A model generated the notes under the pieces. It saw nothing but the letters and a program-made list of their open reading frames with translations, had not been told where the DNA came from and made no database searches. A stretch of DNA of 8,471 nucleotides, from NCBI GenBank assembly GCA_030837265.1, contig JAUPKV010000260.1, positions 1 to 8,471 of the forward strand, in the 5' to 3' direction. This document shows, in pieces, positions 1 through 6,023 of the stretch (its first letter is position 1; each line of letters opens with the position of its first letter). The stretch is from Methanobacteriota archaeon (GTDB lineage: Archaea; Halobacteriota; Methanosarcinia; Methanosarcinales; Methanosarcinaceae). The position numbers and the translations under genes were made by a program.

Positions 1-2
1 CA

Positions 3-425
3 GGTAAGGTAGCTGAAGGGGCAGGTGGACTTAATATTGCAGCAGGCCTGGCCGGAACCTCAGTTGAAGTGGAATCCGAGTGGGTTATAGAGAAAAATCC
101 GGACTTCATGTTTGCGGACCTGATGAAAGGTTTTGACAGCGGTCCTGGAAAAACGGAAGAGGACATGAAAAATCTCCTAGTAAAAGTCCTTTCAAACAGG
201 CCGGGGTTCGAGAAAGTAAATGCCGTGAAAAATAATCGGGTCTACTTAATCGATAGAGATGTTATCGGCGGGCCTAGATGGGTAATAGGGCGTATCTACT
301 TTGCCAAGTGCATGCACCCTGAGCTTTTTGAAGATATCAACCCTGCAGAGATTCATAAGGAATACCTCAAAAAATTCCATAACCTTGAAGTCGCCGGAAC
401 CTGGGTTTATCCAATTACGAAGTGA
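3..425 (+). CDS. ABC transporter substrate-binding protein, FecB/BtuF type, C-terminal part (5' truncated by window)
   Basis: The frame is open from the left edge to a TGA at 423-425, so this is the last ~140 residues of a longer gene; an internal GTG at 69 is not the true start. The visible part matches the C-terminal lobe of the periplasmic-binding family for iron-siderophore, heme and cobalamin chelates (PF01497 type). It has a glycine-rich GAGGLNIAAG stretch, then EWVIEKNPD, a segment reading NNRVYLIDRDVIGGPRW, and the family's usual ending of the type HPELFEDINPAEIHKEYLKK followed by a WVYP motif. The protein would sit outside the membrane, lipid- or membrane-anchored, and deliver the ligand to the permease encoded at 1278-2354. 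The signal peptide and N-lobe lie outside the window, so the ligand cannot be judged. The methyltransferase gene follows after 87 nt and is probably co-transcribed. Confidence 0.88.
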   Translation, partial: GKVAEGAGGLNIAAGLAGTSVEVESEWVIEKNPDFMFADLMKGFDSGPGKTEEDMKNLLVKVLSNRPGFEKVNAVKNNRVYLIDRDVIGGPRWVIGRIYFAKCMHPELFEDINPAEIHKEYLKKFHNLEVAGTWVYPITK

Positions 426-512
426 TGAATATGGTAAAAAAGGCGTGCAGGGGCTGTATGACAAAAAGGTAATGACTGCAACTTTTACAATTATGGACGT
501 AGGTGAAAACAC

Positions 513-1139
513 ATGGAAGTAAAACCGAAAATCAGAGAATGGTGGAACAATGCTGAACACGATTATGATGCCATTGCCGCACATGGAGTGCATTCCGAAA
601 CAGAAAAGGAACTCTGGACAGAAGTGATTACCCAGCTACTGGGAGCTGAGCAGAAATTGAAAATTCTGGACATGGGAACCGGCACAGGATTCTTAGCATT
701 GCTGCTGGCTGAAATGGGTCACGATGTTATAGGTGCGGACTGGGCAGAAAGTAAGCTCGACAAGGCAAAAGAAAAGATGAAGAGAACCGGGAGTGTTGTA
801 AATTTTGTTGTGGAGGATGCCGAGAATCTTTCATTCGAAGCTGAGCAGTTCGATGCGGTTGTCAGCAGACATTTAATCTGGACCCTGGCAAATCCCGCTT
901 CTGCCTTTAAAGAATGGGCGAGAGTGACAAAGTCAGGAGGCAAAGTACTGACTGATATTCCGGTTAAACATTCCCATCACGGTGACCATCATTTTGGAGA
1001 AAACATCGGCAAAGAATTGCCGTTTTACAATGGTGCCGACCCTGGAGATGTGATTTGTATGTTTGAATCCGTCGGGCTTGTTAATGTTTCTGTAAGAGTA
1101 TTTAATAAAATGATGTTAGTAGAAGGAGACAAAAAATAA
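513..1139 (+). CDS. Class I SAM-dependent methyltransferase in the metal-chelate uptake locus
   Basis: A 208-residue Rossmann-fold methyltransferase. Motif I is ILDMGTGTGFLA (residues 51-62), the ribose-binding acidic residue is in GADWAES (D76), the adenine-side acidic motif is VEDAENLSF (D102), and motif IV is FDAVVSRHLIWTL (113-125). Start ATG 513 has AGGTGA at 501-506, six nt upstream. It is most like UbiE/MenG-related small-molecule methyltransferases, and at 208 residues is somewhat short for such proteins. The C-terminal part carries a His cluster, HSHHGDHH (153-160), five His in eight residues, followed by a GENIGKELPFYNG segment and a C-terminal strand (VGLVNVSV). It lies downstream of the binding protein and upstream of FecCD/FecE genes, so a role in modifying or releasing an imported metal ligand is reasonable inference. 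The actual substrate is unknown; protein, quinone or metal(loid) methylation are not excluded. Confidence 0.9.
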   Translation: MEVKPKIREWWNNAEHDYDAIAAHGVHSETEKELWTEVITQLLGAEQKLKILDMGTGTGFLALLLAEMGHDVIGADWAESKLDKAKEKMKRTGSVVNFVVEDAENLSFEAEQFDAVVSRHLIWTLANPASAFKEWARVTKSGGKVLTDIPVKHSHHGDHHFGENIGKELPFYNGADPGDVICMFESVGLVNVSVRVFNKMMLVEGDKK

Positions 1140-1164
1140 GCTGTTGGGAATGAACTTCGAAATA

Positions 1165-1178
1165 TTTGTTTTATTTTT
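1165..1178 (+). terminator. T-rich archaeal-type terminator after the methyltransferase
   Basis: About 25 nt after the methyltransferase stop there is a T-dominated stretch (TTTGTTTTATTTTT). Archaeal RNA polymerase terminates on U-rich tracts without needing a hairpin. The tract would separate the binding-protein/methyltransferase transcript from the permease/ATPase transcript, at least partly. The call rests on base composition only. Confidence 0.4.
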
Positions 1179-1189
1179 CAACATTATTA

Positions 1190-1216
1190 AACTCGTTAAC
1201 TTTTTTAAAACGAGTT
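1190..1216. repeat. 8-bp inverted repeat in the spacer before the permease gene
   Basis: AACTCGTT at 1190-1197 and its exact reverse complement AACGAGTT at 1209-1216 are separated by 11 nt rich in T. The arms neither extend outward nor pair further inward. It could be a weak hairpin helping termination of the upstream transcript, since it follows the T-rich tract, or a binding site for a dimeric regulator upstream of the permease promoter. The sequence alone does not decide between these. Confidence 0.45.
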
Positions 1217-1234
1217 ATACCTTTGCCTCCTACC

Positions 1235-1270
1235 TTATAATCAGTACTCTAGGTCCTAATGAATAGGATG
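1235..1270 (+). promoter_or_regulatory. Putative permease promoter with a TAGG-T-CCTA palindrome and RBS
   Basis: A TATA-like TTATAA lies at 1235-1240. A perfect 9-bp palindrome, TAGGTCCTA, lies at 1250-1258. The ribosome-binding site TAGGATG follows at 1264-1270, seven nt before the TTG start. With the usual archaeal TATA-to-start distance of about 25 nt, transcription would begin near 1262, placing the palindrome between TATA box and start point, where a repressor would block initiation. TAGG...CCTA half sites resemble those of DtxR/IdeR-type metal-dependent repressors, which would suit an iron-uptake gene. The TATA box is weak and the operator assignment is inference. Confidence 0.35.
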
Positions 1271-1277
1271 TGTATTT

Positions 1278-2354
1278 TTGGAAACTAAACAGCATATGTT
1301 GACTAAAGAAGAAGTTAAAATACAATACAACAAGTTTATCGGAAGAAAAATACTCTTTATTTTCTTCATTTTAGGCTCAATAATTCTTGTATCAGGCTTA
1401 TCTGCCTCTCAGGGATCTGCAAATATTACTATGTGGGAGAGTTATTCTTCAATTCTACACAGATTGCTGCCAGCTTACTTTGAGTCAGGTGACCTTGCAG
1501 ACGTATGCATATGGAATCTCAGGCTTCCCCGCATCTTAATGGGCATTGTGGCAGGTTTCGGGCTTGGGATTGCAGGCTGTGTAACCCAGGCAATACTCAA
1601 GAACCCGCTTGCAAGTCCCTATACGCTGGGCATATCTTCCGGTGCCGGTTTCGGTGCATCTCTTGCGATCCTTACAGGTGCAGGCATAGTTGGAGGAGGT
1701 TACCTTGTAATAGGTAATGCCTTCCTTTTTGCTATATTATGTGCTTTTGTAATCCTGGGATTATCTAACCGAAAAGGCGCAACACCTGAAACCATGATTC
1801 TAGCTGGCATCGCAATGATGTATCTGTTTGCCGCTATGACAACAATTCTTCAATATTTTGGCGAAGCTGAAGCTGTTAAAGAAGCAATTTTCTGGACTGT
1901 AGGTGACCTGGATAGATCCTCTTGGCCTAAGCTTAGCATTATAACCTGCATACTAGCATGCTGTCTCCCCCTGCTTGTTATAAAATCAGTGGATCTCAAC
2001 CTGATGGCTGCAGGTGATGAAACTGCAACAAGTTTGGGAGTGAATGTAAGAAGTACACGCATCTTTCTGATGTCAATTACTACTCTGCTGGTCTCTTGCA
2101 TTGTATGTTTCACAGGAACAATAGGCTTCATTGGCCTGGTTGCTCCTCACCTCACGCGCATTGCTTTGGGAGGTGATAACAGGTTTGTGCTTCCAGTATC
2201 CGGCCTTTTGGGTGCCTTACTGCTGATTAGTGCTGACTTTGTAGCAAGAAGAGTTTTAGCTCCGATAATCCTTCCTGTCGGAGCAATAACCGCCTTTATG
2301 GGTGCTCCGCTTTTCCTTTATATGATCATGAGAAGAAAGAGGGAATACTGGTGA
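1278..2354 (+). CDS. FecCD-family ABC transporter permease (iron-siderophore/heme/corrinoid type)
   Basis: A 358-residue polytopic membrane protein, the usual length for this family, with about ten hydrophobic segments from residue 24 onward. Family hallmarks are clear: NLRLPRILMG (80-89), then GxxLGIAGCVTQ with KNPLASPYTLGISSGAGFGA (108-127), the ATPase-contact segment GDETATSLGVNV (246-257), and TIGFIGLVAPHLTR followed by GGDNR (281-302). It forms the homodimeric channel receiving ligand from the binding protein at 3-425 and is powered by the ATPase at 2351-3124. The start is taken as TTG 1278 because AGGATG lies seven nt upstream; the next in-frame start, ATG 1296, has no visible ribosome-binding site. 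The coding end overlaps the ATPase start by 4 nt (GTGA), a sign of translational coupling. Which chelate is carried cannot be told from sequence. Confidence 0.95.
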   Translation: METKQHMLTKEEVKIQYNKFIGRKILFIFFILGSIILVSGLSASQGSANITMWESYSSILHRLLPAYFESGDLADVCIWNLRLPRILMGIVAGFGLGIAGCVTQAILKNPLASPYTLGISSGAGFGASLAILTGAGIVGGGYLVIGNAFLFAILCAFVILGLSNRKGATPETMILAGIAMMYLFAAMTTILQYFGEAEAVKEAIFWTVGDLDRSSWPKLSIITCILACCLPLLVIKSVDLNLMAAGDETATSLGVNVRSTRIFLMSITTLLVSCIVCFTGTIGFIGLVAPHLTRIALGGDNRFVLPVSGLLGALLLISADFVARRVLAPIILPVGAITAFMGAPLFLYMIMRRKREYW

Positions 2355-3124
2355 AACTGAAAGTGAACAATGTTGAATTTGCGTATAACAGCGTGCCTGT
2401 ACTTGATAATATTTCAATGGAACTGAACCGAGCAGAAGTTCTTGGCATTGTTGGCCCAAACGGAACTGGCAAATCCACTCTGATCCGTTGTATTGACCGG
2501 ATACTGAATCCCAAGCGAGGAAATATACTGCTGGACGATCATTATCTCAATAAGTTGAGTAGAATGGAAATTGCAAGGAAAATCGGCTATGTACCGCAAA
2601 GCATTCAAAGTGTTTTTCCTGCCTCTGTAATAGACACCGTGCTTTTGGGCAGACGTCCGTACCTTGGCTGGAATAATAGTAAGGAAGATCTGGATTATGT
2701 ACTGGAGGTGCTTGAGCTGCTTGGGATGATGGAATTTGCCATGAGGGACATTAATGAAATAAGCGGCGGTCAGCAGCAGAAGGTGCTTATTGCGAGGGCG
2801 CTTGTACAGAAGGCAGATGTTCTTCTTCTTGACGAGCCGACCAGCAACCTTGACATAAAACACCAGCTGGAGGTCATGGAAATCATGAAAAACATTGTAA
2901 AGGATAAAGGAATCTCTGTAATTATGGCACTCCACGATTTGAATCTGGCTTCGAGATATTCCGATAGAATAATCATGATGAAAGAAGGCAAAATATTTGC
3001 AGGTGGAAGTCCTGCATCAGTCCTTACCGAAGAGAATATAAAACAGGTCTATGGTGTAAAGGCTCAGATAAACAATAACGGAGAGAGGCCATATATTATT
3101 CCGATAGGACCCGTAACATGTTAG
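2351..3124 (+). CDS. ABC transporter ATP-binding protein, FecE/FhuC/BtuD type
   Basis: A 257-residue nucleotide-binding subunit with all ATPase motifs intact: Walker A GPNGTGKST (35-43), Q-loop Gln83 in YVPQS, signature SGGQQQK (138-144), Walker B VLLLDEPTSNLD (157-168) and the switch His195 in ALHDLNL. The VFPASVIDTVLLGR segment (88-101) after the Q-loop is typical of the iron-chelate/vitamin B12 importer subfamily. Start GTG 2351 lies inside the permease stop region (4-nt overlap), so the two are made together. It couples ATP hydrolysis to import through the FecCD permease. The C-terminal tail after residue 230 is the usual short family tail. The next gene begins about 250 nt downstream and belongs to a different pathway, so this should be the last gene of the uptake operon. 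Confidence 0.95.
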   Translation: MKLKVNNVEFAYNSVPVLDNISMELNRAEVLGIVGPNGTGKSTLIRCIDRILNPKRGNILLDDHYLNKLSRMEIARKIGYVPQSIQSVFPASVIDTVLLGRRPYLGWNNSKEDLDYVLEVLELLGMMEFAMRDINEISGGQQQKVLIARALVQKADVLLLDEPTSNLDIKHQLEVMEIMKNIVKDKGISVIMALHDLNLASRYSDRIIMMKEGKIFAGGSPASVLTEENIKQVYGVKAQINNNGERPYIIPIGPVTC

Positions 3125-3150
3125 GGGAAACCTGTTTGGTCCGACATAAG

Positions 3151-3156
3151 TTTTTT
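3151..3156 (+). terminator. T6 tract downstream of the ATPase gene
   Basis: A run of six T lies 27 nt after the ATPase stop and is followed by AT-rich spacer. No convincing hairpin precedes it. It is a plausible archaeal oligo-T terminator for the uptake operon, but it is short and could be chance in AT-rich DNA. Confidence 0.3.
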
Positions 3157-3267
3157 CAGCTATTCTTAAAAATATGCACTGTTCTTATTCGATGTAAAAT
3201 AATGTTTACAAGGATTGACGCCAAATTTCAAAAATTGAACGTATAAAAATAGGTAAGTCGGGAAGGA

Positions 3268-3277
3268 TTTATATTTT
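3268..3277 (+). promoter_or_regulatory. Candidate TATA box for the acetyltransferase gene
   Basis: TTTATATTTT, preceded by a purine-rich GGGAAGGA that could act as the TFB recognition element, fits an archaeal promoter. It predicts a start near 3298 and a leader of about 80 nt before ATG 3378. A second AT-rich candidate (TTTAAAATA near 3333) would give a much shorter leader. The rest of the 253-nt spacer (3125-3377) holds no gene that I can see; it also contains a 5-bp inverted repeat TTCAA/TTGAA at 3227-3239. Confidence 0.35.
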
Positions 3278-3377
3278 TAGAACTTTCATACCCGTATATG
3301 TAAATACCCATAATCATAGAAGATCCCCACGGTTTAAAATAAAAAAACTCCATATTTTTAACTTGAGGAGTGCGTTC

Positions 3378-3977
3378 ATGATAAAGTCAAAAAAAGATTA
3401 CAAATATTATTTAGAAGCAGATAGAATTGCTTTAGGCAAAAAAAGGAAAACGCCGATGATTTTCTTTGATGAGGTGTGGGTATTTGAGAGGTTACTAAGA
3501 AAAGTGGAGTATTATAAAAACTGCAAGAAATCAAAAATCTATCTACCCTACTATTATTACCTCTATCTAAAATTTCATCTACTAAGTACATTTCTCGGTT
3601 TTCATATTAAACCGAATGTTTTCGGTCCGGGGCTTTCCATCAGTCATCCAGGTACGGTAATTGTTAACGGAAGTGCAAGAGTAGGTGCTAATTGCAGGAT
3701 ACATGTTTGCACATCAATTGGAACCAAGGCGGGATACAGCAACCTGGCACCGACCATTGGAAATAATGTTTATATTGGTCCCGGAGCCAAAATCTTCGGG
3801 GATATAGAAATTGCAGATGGGATAGCTATAGGAGCCAACTCAGTTGTAAACAAGTCATTTACCGAGCCAAATATTGGAATTGCAGGTATTCCGGCAAAGA
3901 AAATAAATAACAAAGGATCTGAAGATTTGCTCGAGAAAGCGACTGAGATTCTGGACAGTAGATTAAAAGTTAAGTAG
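3378..3977 (+). CDS. Serine acetyltransferase-like hexapeptide-repeat acyltransferase
   Basis: A 199-residue left-handed beta-helix acyltransferase of the CysE-like branch. An N-terminal helical part (1-75) is followed by hexapeptide repeats from about residue 80: SISHPGTVIVNG (88-99), VGANCRIHVCTSIGT (102-116), IGNNVYIGPGAKIFG (127-141), IADGIAIGANSVV (145-157), and the cap IAGIPAKKI (168-176). H90 and H109 lie where the active-site His residues are expected. ATG 3378 is chosen because GAGGAGTG lies just upstream (3365-3372); the upstream TTG 3363 would put that site inside the gene. Such proteins make O-acetylserine or acetylate sugars. The nearby glycan genes favour a sugar or nucleotide-sugar acceptor, but a cysteine-pathway role cannot be excluded. 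Its TAG stop is 3 nt from the end of the convergent epimerase gene. Confidence 0.88.
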   Translation: MIKSKKDYKYYLEADRIALGKKRKTPMIFFDEVWVFERLLRKVEYYKNCKKSKIYLPYYYYLYLKFHLLSTFLGFHIKPNVFGPGLSISHPGTVIVNGSARVGANCRIHVCTSIGTKAGYSNLAPTIGNNVYIGPGAKIFGDIEIADGIAIGANSVVNKSFTEPNIGIAGIPAKKINNKGSEDLLEKATEILDSRLKVK

Positions 3978-3980
3978 TTG

Positions 3981-4931
3981 TTAAGCTCCCTTAATTAATG
4001 CCCTCGCAGTTTCCCTTACGCTTTTCTCCGAAGAATAAATGGGTTTCCATCCAATTTCTTTGAGTTTTTCTATACCTAATCTCATCTTCGGCACATCGCC
4101 TTTCCAGCCCCGGTTTCCGCCCGTATAGGTGAAACTTACATTAGAAAGTTTCATCTCTTCCACGATCGTCTCTGCTATCTTAGTAGCGCTGATAGTATCT
4201 TCTGAGCCAATATTAAAAATATTTACATCTTCTTTACTTTTCTCTATTGCAAACAGTATAGCATCCACACATTCTGAAACATGTAGGTAGGACTTTTCCT
4301 GATTGCCATCGCCCAGAATCTCCAGTAGGGCAGGATTTTCCCCCAATTTTCTTATAAAATCAACAATGATCCCATGAGTACTGCGAGAGCCGACAATGTT
4401 TGCAAAACGGAAGATCCAGGCCTGCATGTCAAATGTATGGGAGTAGGATGTGATGAGAGCTTCGCAGGCAAGTTTAGAAGCGCCATAAAGGGATATAGGA
4501 ACAAGAGGACCGTAATTCTCGGGGGTAGGCATGATATTTGCCTCTCCGTAAACCGTAGACGTGGAAGTAAATGCAATCTTCCTTATATTATTTTTCCTCA
4601 TTGCTTCCAAAAGATTATATGTTGCCAGAATATTCTGATCAAAATGGACTTTGGTATCGGAGGCCCCAAGCCTGACATCCGGGTTCGCAGCTACATGGAA
4701 AACAAAGTCGGTATCTCTACAAGCTCTTTCTATCTCTATATTGTCAAGAAGGTCTCCTTCTATCAACTTAAAATCCGGATTCTCAAGATGTTCCTCAATG
4801 CATTCGATTTTTCCAGAACTCAGATTATCAAAAACAGTGATAATATTCCCTTTCTCAATAAGGCGGTCCACAAGGCAGCTGCCTATAAAGCCTGCTCCTC
4901 CTGTCACAAATATTCTCTTTTTTGTAGACAT
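3981..4931 (-). CDS. NAD-dependent epimerase/dehydratase, UDP-glucose 4-epimerase (GalE)-like
   Basis: A 316-residue extended short-chain dehydrogenase, normal length for the family. The NAD-binding motif is TGGAGFIGS (10-18), with the ribose-binding acidic residue in FDNLSSG (D35) and GDLLD (59-63). The active site is STSTVYGE (123-130) with the catalytic pair Y149-K153 in YGASK. The sugar-binding half has FRFANIVGSRSTHG (174-187), GDGNQEKSYLHVSE (207-220) and FNIGSEDTIS (239-248). It likely epimerises a UDP-hexose, UDP-hexuronate or UDP-N-acetylhexosamine in the cytosol; the exact sugar cannot be read with certainty. ATG 4931 has GAAGGAT (4943-4937 on the minus strand) upstream. It is convergent with the acetyltransferase and divergent from the small membrane gene, so it is transcribed alone; an AT-rich stretch around 4955-4983 may hold its TATA box. 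Confidence 0.93.
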   Translation of the reverse strand: MSTKKRIFVTGGAGFIGSCLVDRLIEKGNIITVFDNLSSGKIECIEEHLENPDFKLIEGDLLDNIEIERACRDTDFVFHVAANPDVRLGASDTKVHFDQNILATYNLLEAMRKNNIRKIAFTSTSTVYGEANIMPTPENYGPLVPISLYGASKLACEALITSYSHTFDMQAWIFRFANIVGSRSTHGIIVDFIRKLGENPALLEILGDGNQEKSYLHVSECVDAILFAIEKSKEDVNIFNIGSEDTISATKIAETIVEEMKLSNVSFTYTGGNRGWKGDVPKMRLGIEKLKEIGWKPIYSSEKSVRETARALIKGA

Positions 4932-5063
4932 CGAAAATCCTTCAGTATTCTTTCTTTATTATTAACATATCAATTATTTTTCTGTATCAGGTAATTCCTA
5001 CAAAACCATTCAAGTCTAAATGAGGACATAAGATTTAATATTTAACTCTTAAGACTCCATTCA

Positions 5064-5075
5064 TATATTTATATA
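5064..5075 (+). promoter_or_regulatory. Candidate TATA box for the small membrane protein gene
   Basis: TATATTTATATA is a strong archaeal TATA-like element. It predicts a transcription start near 5095-5100 and a leader of about 55-60 nt before ATG 5155. A small inverted repeat, TAGAA (5102-5106) with TTCTA (5113-5117), falls at the predicted start of the leader and could be an operator or a minor hairpin. Confidence 0.45.
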
Positions 5076-5154
5076 GTTTGACGGTTTAATATGTTCTACA
5101 CTAGAAACTTAGTTCTACTTTATCAATTATTCCACATACTCTTGGAGATTTGTA

Positions 5155-5445
5155 ATGCTTTCAACATTTGCAATAGGAATTGAAGGACTAATGGCAGGAA
5201 GCTCTTTTCCTGGCTCAGGTATATGTTTCCTTTATACGGAGTCTGGTGTGCCTGTATATTATCAGATTTCGATCCTTGGACTCATCGCTCTTTTTGGAAT
5301 GAAGGAAATGCTGCTGGTCTCAGACAGAGGAGATCGTTTTTCAACAGACTCCCTGGATATGGGAATTTACCCTTTGATGATATGTTTCATTGCTGCTTTC
5401 ATTGCGATTGGATTTAGTATAATTGTTTCACAGTTTACAGTTTAA
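5155..5445 (+). CDS. Small two-helix membrane protein, function unknown
   Basis: A 96-residue protein that I do not recognise. It begins with a mildly hydrophobic segment (1-25) rich in Gly and Ser (AGSSFPGSG, 14-22). A membrane helix follows at about 34-56 (from VPVYYQISILGLIAL), then a short charged, polar loop (DRGDRFSTDSLDMG, 57-70), then a second helix at about 71-92 ending in SQFTV. This predicts a helical hairpin in the cytoplasmic membrane. ATG 5155 has GGAGAT at 5144-5149, five nt upstream, and there is a good TATA box at 5064, so it looks like a real gene transcribed alone. T-runs follow its stop. Its place between sugar-modifying genes hints at a role in envelope or glycan export, but nothing in the protein itself shows that. 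Confidence 0.7.
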   Translation: MLSTFAIGIEGLMAGSSFPGSGICFLYTESGVPVYYQISILGLIALFGMKEMLLVSDRGDRFSTDSLDMGIYPLMICFIAAFIAIGFSIIVSQFTV

Positions 5446-5453
5446 AATTTAAA

Positions 5454-5481
5454 TTTTTTTATTTACAAGAATTCTATTTTT
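5454..5481 (+). terminator. T-run terminator after the small membrane protein gene
   Basis: A T7 run at 5454-5460 lies 9 nt after the stop, and another T7 run at 5475-5481 follows. Consecutive oligo-T tracts without a hairpin are typical archaeal termination signals. Confidence 0.55.
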
Positions 5482-5675
5482 TTCTCGTGCAGTGTTTTTC
5501 TTTGTGTTTTATTGAAGGTGATATATCCAGTATTTTTTGTTTTTAAGCTTTAAATAATTAAATTTCTATGAAATATAATAATTAATATATTCTAGTTTGG
5601 GAACTTTGTTTCAATAAGTATTTATACTTGAATAATTTATCTTCTTATGTTAATTGTAATTGTTACAGGGCTCAT

Positions 5676-5858
5676 ATGCTTAAAAATTTAAGCTCCATGA
5701 GACCACTGTTAAGGGGAGTTTTAGCTGCGGGATTGATAGTTACTCCTGAATAAAAAGGAGAGAACAAAAACGTTTTCCGGACAATATCCTGATGTGAAAG
5801 TCCTGAAGTGAAGTTGGAGGAAAAAGAGTCGACTGTAATTTATAGTTCTCTTCAGTGA
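5676..5858 (+). pseudogene. Possible decayed gene for a short exported protein
   Basis: ATG 5676 opens a 25-codon frame, MLKNLSSMRPLLRGVLAAGL followed by IVTPE, then TAA at 5751. It looks like the start of a signal peptide: a basic stretch, then a hydrophobic core. The same frame continues after the stop and, past a TGA at 5790, reads CESPEVKLEEKESTVIYSS before TGA at 5856. In the +1-shifted frame, 5773-5808 reads FSGQYPDVKVLK. Joined by small shifts these pieces read like one secreted protein, suggesting a gene broken by stops and frameshifts. The palindromic TATA-like element at 5616-5629 lies about 50 nt upstream. The alternative is chance, or a genuine 25-residue peptide gene. Confidence 0.25.
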
Positions 5859-5956
5859 GGGCAGAAAGAATTCCTGATCTGTTGATATTACTTTCTCTCA
5901 TATGCTTTCATATTGACTTCTAGCGGATTATTTTACTCAGTTTTACAGGAGTCTAT

Positions 5957-5970
5957 GCATATAAAAATCG
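5957..5970 (+). promoter_or_regulatory. Candidate TATA box for the DUF354-deacetylase-glycosyltransferase operon
   Basis: GCATATAAAAATCG contains a TATAAAAA core at 5960-5967. It predicts a start near 5988-5992 and a leader of about 30 nt before the TTG start at 6024. It is the best TATA-like match in the last 100 nt before the gene. Confidence 0.45.
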
Positions 5971-6023
5971 TTTGCTTCTATTGAATATCTAATTATTGTA
6001 AAAAACCATGGGGAGTGAAAATA

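Larger units (their letters stand above)
5446..6023. other. 578-nt AT-rich spacer without an intact gene
   Basis: The first part (5446-5660) is very AT-rich, with oligo-T tracts and a 6-bp palindrome AAGTAT-TT-ATACTT at 5616-5629 that doubles as a TATA-like element. From about 5676 to 5860 the composition becomes more gene-like and three short broken frames appear, entered separately as a possible pseudogene. The last part (5950-6023) holds the likely promoter and ribosome-binding site of the DUF354 gene. No RNA gene, repeat array or mobile element was seen on either strand. Confidence 0.6.

Noticed and set aside
301..522. 73-codon + strand frame overlapping the binding-protein end
   Set aside because: It is out of frame with the clearly homologous binding-protein C-terminus and lacks a ribosome-binding site or recognisable motif; it is a shadow.
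1296..1298. ATG 1296 as the permease start
   Set aside because: No ribosome-binding site precedes it, whereas TTG 1278 has AGGATG at good spacing; kept as an alternative only.
2414..2935. 173-codon minus-strand frame opposite the ATPase gene
   Set aside because: The + strand encodes a complete ABC ATPase with all motifs; the antisense product is rich in odd residues and shows no family signature.
3121..3150. Possible hairpin terminator just after the ATPase stop
   Set aside because: Only 3-bp complementary arms could be found; the T6 tract alone is the supportable signal.
4374..4994. 206-codon + strand frame opposite the epimerase gene
   Set aside because: The minus strand carries an intact epimerase with NAD motif and YxxxK; the antisense product has no recognisable domain and many cysteines and lysines in random order.
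5955..5984. 9-codon frame MHIKIVCFY with GGAG upstream
   Set aside because: Too short, and it overlaps the best TATA box for the DUF354 gene, so it would lie upstream of the transcript start.
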